Assembly: GCA_963811255.1 (NCBI GenBank)
Contig: CAWEQI010000003.1
Span: 496,001 to 560,000, forward strand
Length of the DNA: 64,000 bases
Source of the DNA: Croceibacterium_B sp963811255
GTDB taxonomy: Bacteria > Pseudomonadota > Alphaproteobacteria > Sphingomonadales > Sphingomonadaceae
Reading direction: 5' to 3'
The notes beneath the pieces were generated by a model, which saw only the letters and a program-made list of their open reading frames with translations, ran no database searches and had not been told where the DNA came from. This document shows, piece by piece, positions 63,037-64,000 of the stretch. Each line of letters starts with the position of its first letter. Positions within the stretch are counted from its first letter, which is position 1. A program made the translations under genes and the position numbers.

Positions 63037-64000
63037 GGATCGACGTCGACCGCGACGCGCACGCCCTTGGGGAAGCTGAGCGCGCGGAGCCAGGCGCGGA
63101 TGATGGCCTGCAGCTCGGCCGAGCGGCGGGCGTTGATCAGCAGTCGATAGCGGTAGCGGCCGCGCAGCAGCGACAGCGGCGCCGGAGCGGGGCCGAGGAT
63201 CGCCACGTCCGGCACGTCGGGCCGGGTGGCGCCGATGCGGTTGGCGGCTTCCCTGGCTTCGGCCTCGTCCTCGCTCGAGACGATGATCGCCGCCCAGCGG
63301 CCGAACGGCGGCGCCCCCGCGTGGCGGCGGGCTTCGGTCTCGGCGGCGTAGAACGCGTCGCGGTCGCCGGCCGCGAGGGCGGCGATTACCGAGGCTTCGG
63401 GATGACGGGTCTGGATCAGCACGTCGCCGGGCTTCTCGGCGCGTCCGGCGCGACCCGCGACTTGTGCGACTTGCTGATACGTTCGCTCGGCGGCCCGCAA
63501 GTCGCCGCCTTCGAGGCCGAGGTCGGCGTCGACCACCCCGACCAGCGTCAGCTCGGGAAAGTGGAAGCCCTTGGTGACCAGTTGCGTGCCGACGATCACG
63601 TCGATGGCCTTCTCTTCGACCTGGGATACGAACGCGGCCGCCTTCTCGGGCGAGTTGAGCGTGTCCGAGGTGGCGATCGCCAGCCGCGCCTCGGGCATGA
63701 TCTCGGCGACCTCGTCGGCGATCCGCTCGACGCCGGGGCCGCAAGCGACGAGGCAGTCGGGTTCGCCGCATTCGGGGCAGCGGTCGGGCGGTTGGGTCTC
63801 GTAGCCACAGTGGTGGCAGGCGAGCCGGCGGCTGAGGCGATGCTCGACCAGCCAGGCGCTGCAGTTGGGGCACTGGAAGCGGAAGCCGCAATTGCGGCAC
63901 AACGTCAGCGGGGCGTAGCCGCGGCGATTGAGGAACAGCAGCGACTGCTCGCCGCGCTCGAGCCGCTCGCGCATTGCCGCGACCAGCCGCGGAGCGATCC
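63021..64000 (-). CDS. priA: Primosomal protein N' (replication restart helicase), C-terminal part
   Basis: The 3' portion of priA; the gene continues past the right edge (in-frame codons reach base 64000). Visible are the zinc-binding cysteines (CRNCGF, CPNCSAW, CHHCGY, CPECGEPDC), helicase motifs V-VI (IVGTQLVTKGFHFP, QVAGRAGRAEKPG) and the C-terminal domain. PriA restarts stalled replication forks. Confidence 0.95.
   Translation of the reverse strand, partial: IAPRLVAAMRERLERGEQSLLFLNRRGYAPLTLCRNCGFRFQCPNCSAWLVEHRLSRRLACHHCGYETQPPDRCPECGEPDCLVACGPGVERIADEVAEIMPEARLAIATSDTLNSPEKAAAFVSQVEEKAIDVIVGTQLVTKGFHFPELTLVGVVDADLGLEGGDLRAAERTYQQVAQVAGRAGRAEKPGDVLIQTRHPEASVIAALAAGDRDAFYAAETEARRHAGAPPFGRWAAIIVSSEDEAEAREAANRIGATRPDVPDVAILGPAPAPLSLLRGRYRYRLLINARRSAELQAIIRAWLRALSFPKGVRVAVDVDPYSFV

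Overview
The window looks like a chromosomal segment of a GC-rich alphaproteobacterium, most likely of the order Sphingomonadales. Evidence: a ChvG/ChvI two-component operon fused to hprK, rapZ and PTS genes and divergent from pckA; a CcrM-type GANTC methylase; a consensus CtrA box; split pntAA/pntAB/pntB genes preceded by an aa3-oxidase subunit IV microgene; an F1 ATP synthase operon (atpHAGDC) without F0 genes; and palindromic intergenic repeats of the kind common in this order. No rRNA, tRNA or CRISPR array was seen. Gene names rest on reading motifs, not on database searches.

Layout. 1-6.2 kb: the start of a polytopic membrane protein, an L,D-transpeptidase, formate-THF ligase, RmuC and a lipoprotein. 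6.1-13.3 kb: a minus-strand signalling operon chvI-chvG-hprK-rapZ-EIIA(Man)-ptsH-rRNA methyltransferase, with pckA divergent from it. 13.3-19.5 kb: small proteins, an alpha/beta hydrolase, two tandem cysteine desulfurases, a [2Fe-2S] ferredoxin, an unassigned methyltransferase-like protein and a DJ-1/PfpI protein. 19.6-30.2 kb: parC, cca, Nudix, GNAT, a PQQ-type sugar dehydrogenase, rnhB, a sulfotransferase, ccrM with a GANTC-rich leader, and folP with an apparently frameshifted N-terminal extension. 30.2-32.2 kb: a decayed, tandemly duplicated IS630-type insertion interrupting a small membrane-protein gene. 32.2-45.1 kb: an SDR, a sigma-54-type regulator with a broken GAFTGA loop, the pnt operon (invaded by a VOC lipoprotein and by a palindrome/DUF559 element), a racemase-like protein, dgt, tandem entericidin-like microgenes, a DMT transporter and an orphan cpaF. 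45.4-53.7 kb: a surface-glycan accessory region (decayed membrane glycosyltransferase, flippase-like protein, sulfotransferase, two GT2 enzymes, DMT transporter, GT39-like enzyme), partly AT-richer than its surroundings. 53.8-64 kb: the atp operon with an extra lipoprotein gene between atpG and atpD, a membrane-anchored trypsin-like protease, DUF1203, ada, a PEP-mutase-family lyase and the 3' part of priA.

How parts may work together. ChvGI, HprK, EIIA and HPr form a regulatory phosphorelay that in other alphaproteobacteria tunes central carbon metabolism and envelope stress, and pckA sits directly opposite it. CcrM and the CtrA box near the L,D-transpeptidase link the window to cell-cycle control. 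The glycan region combines lipid-linked sugar transfer, a flippase-like protein and a sulfotransferase, suggesting a modified surface polymer.

The least explained items are the lipoprotein inside the atp operon, the palindromic element linked to the DUF559 remnant, the methyltransferase-like protein after the ferredoxin, the covarying inverted repeat pair before folP, and the GANTC-dense ccrM leader. Several frameshifted genes (folP 5' end, DUF559, the 45.4-47.1 kb glycosyltransferase) could be true decay or sequencing error; reads would decide.
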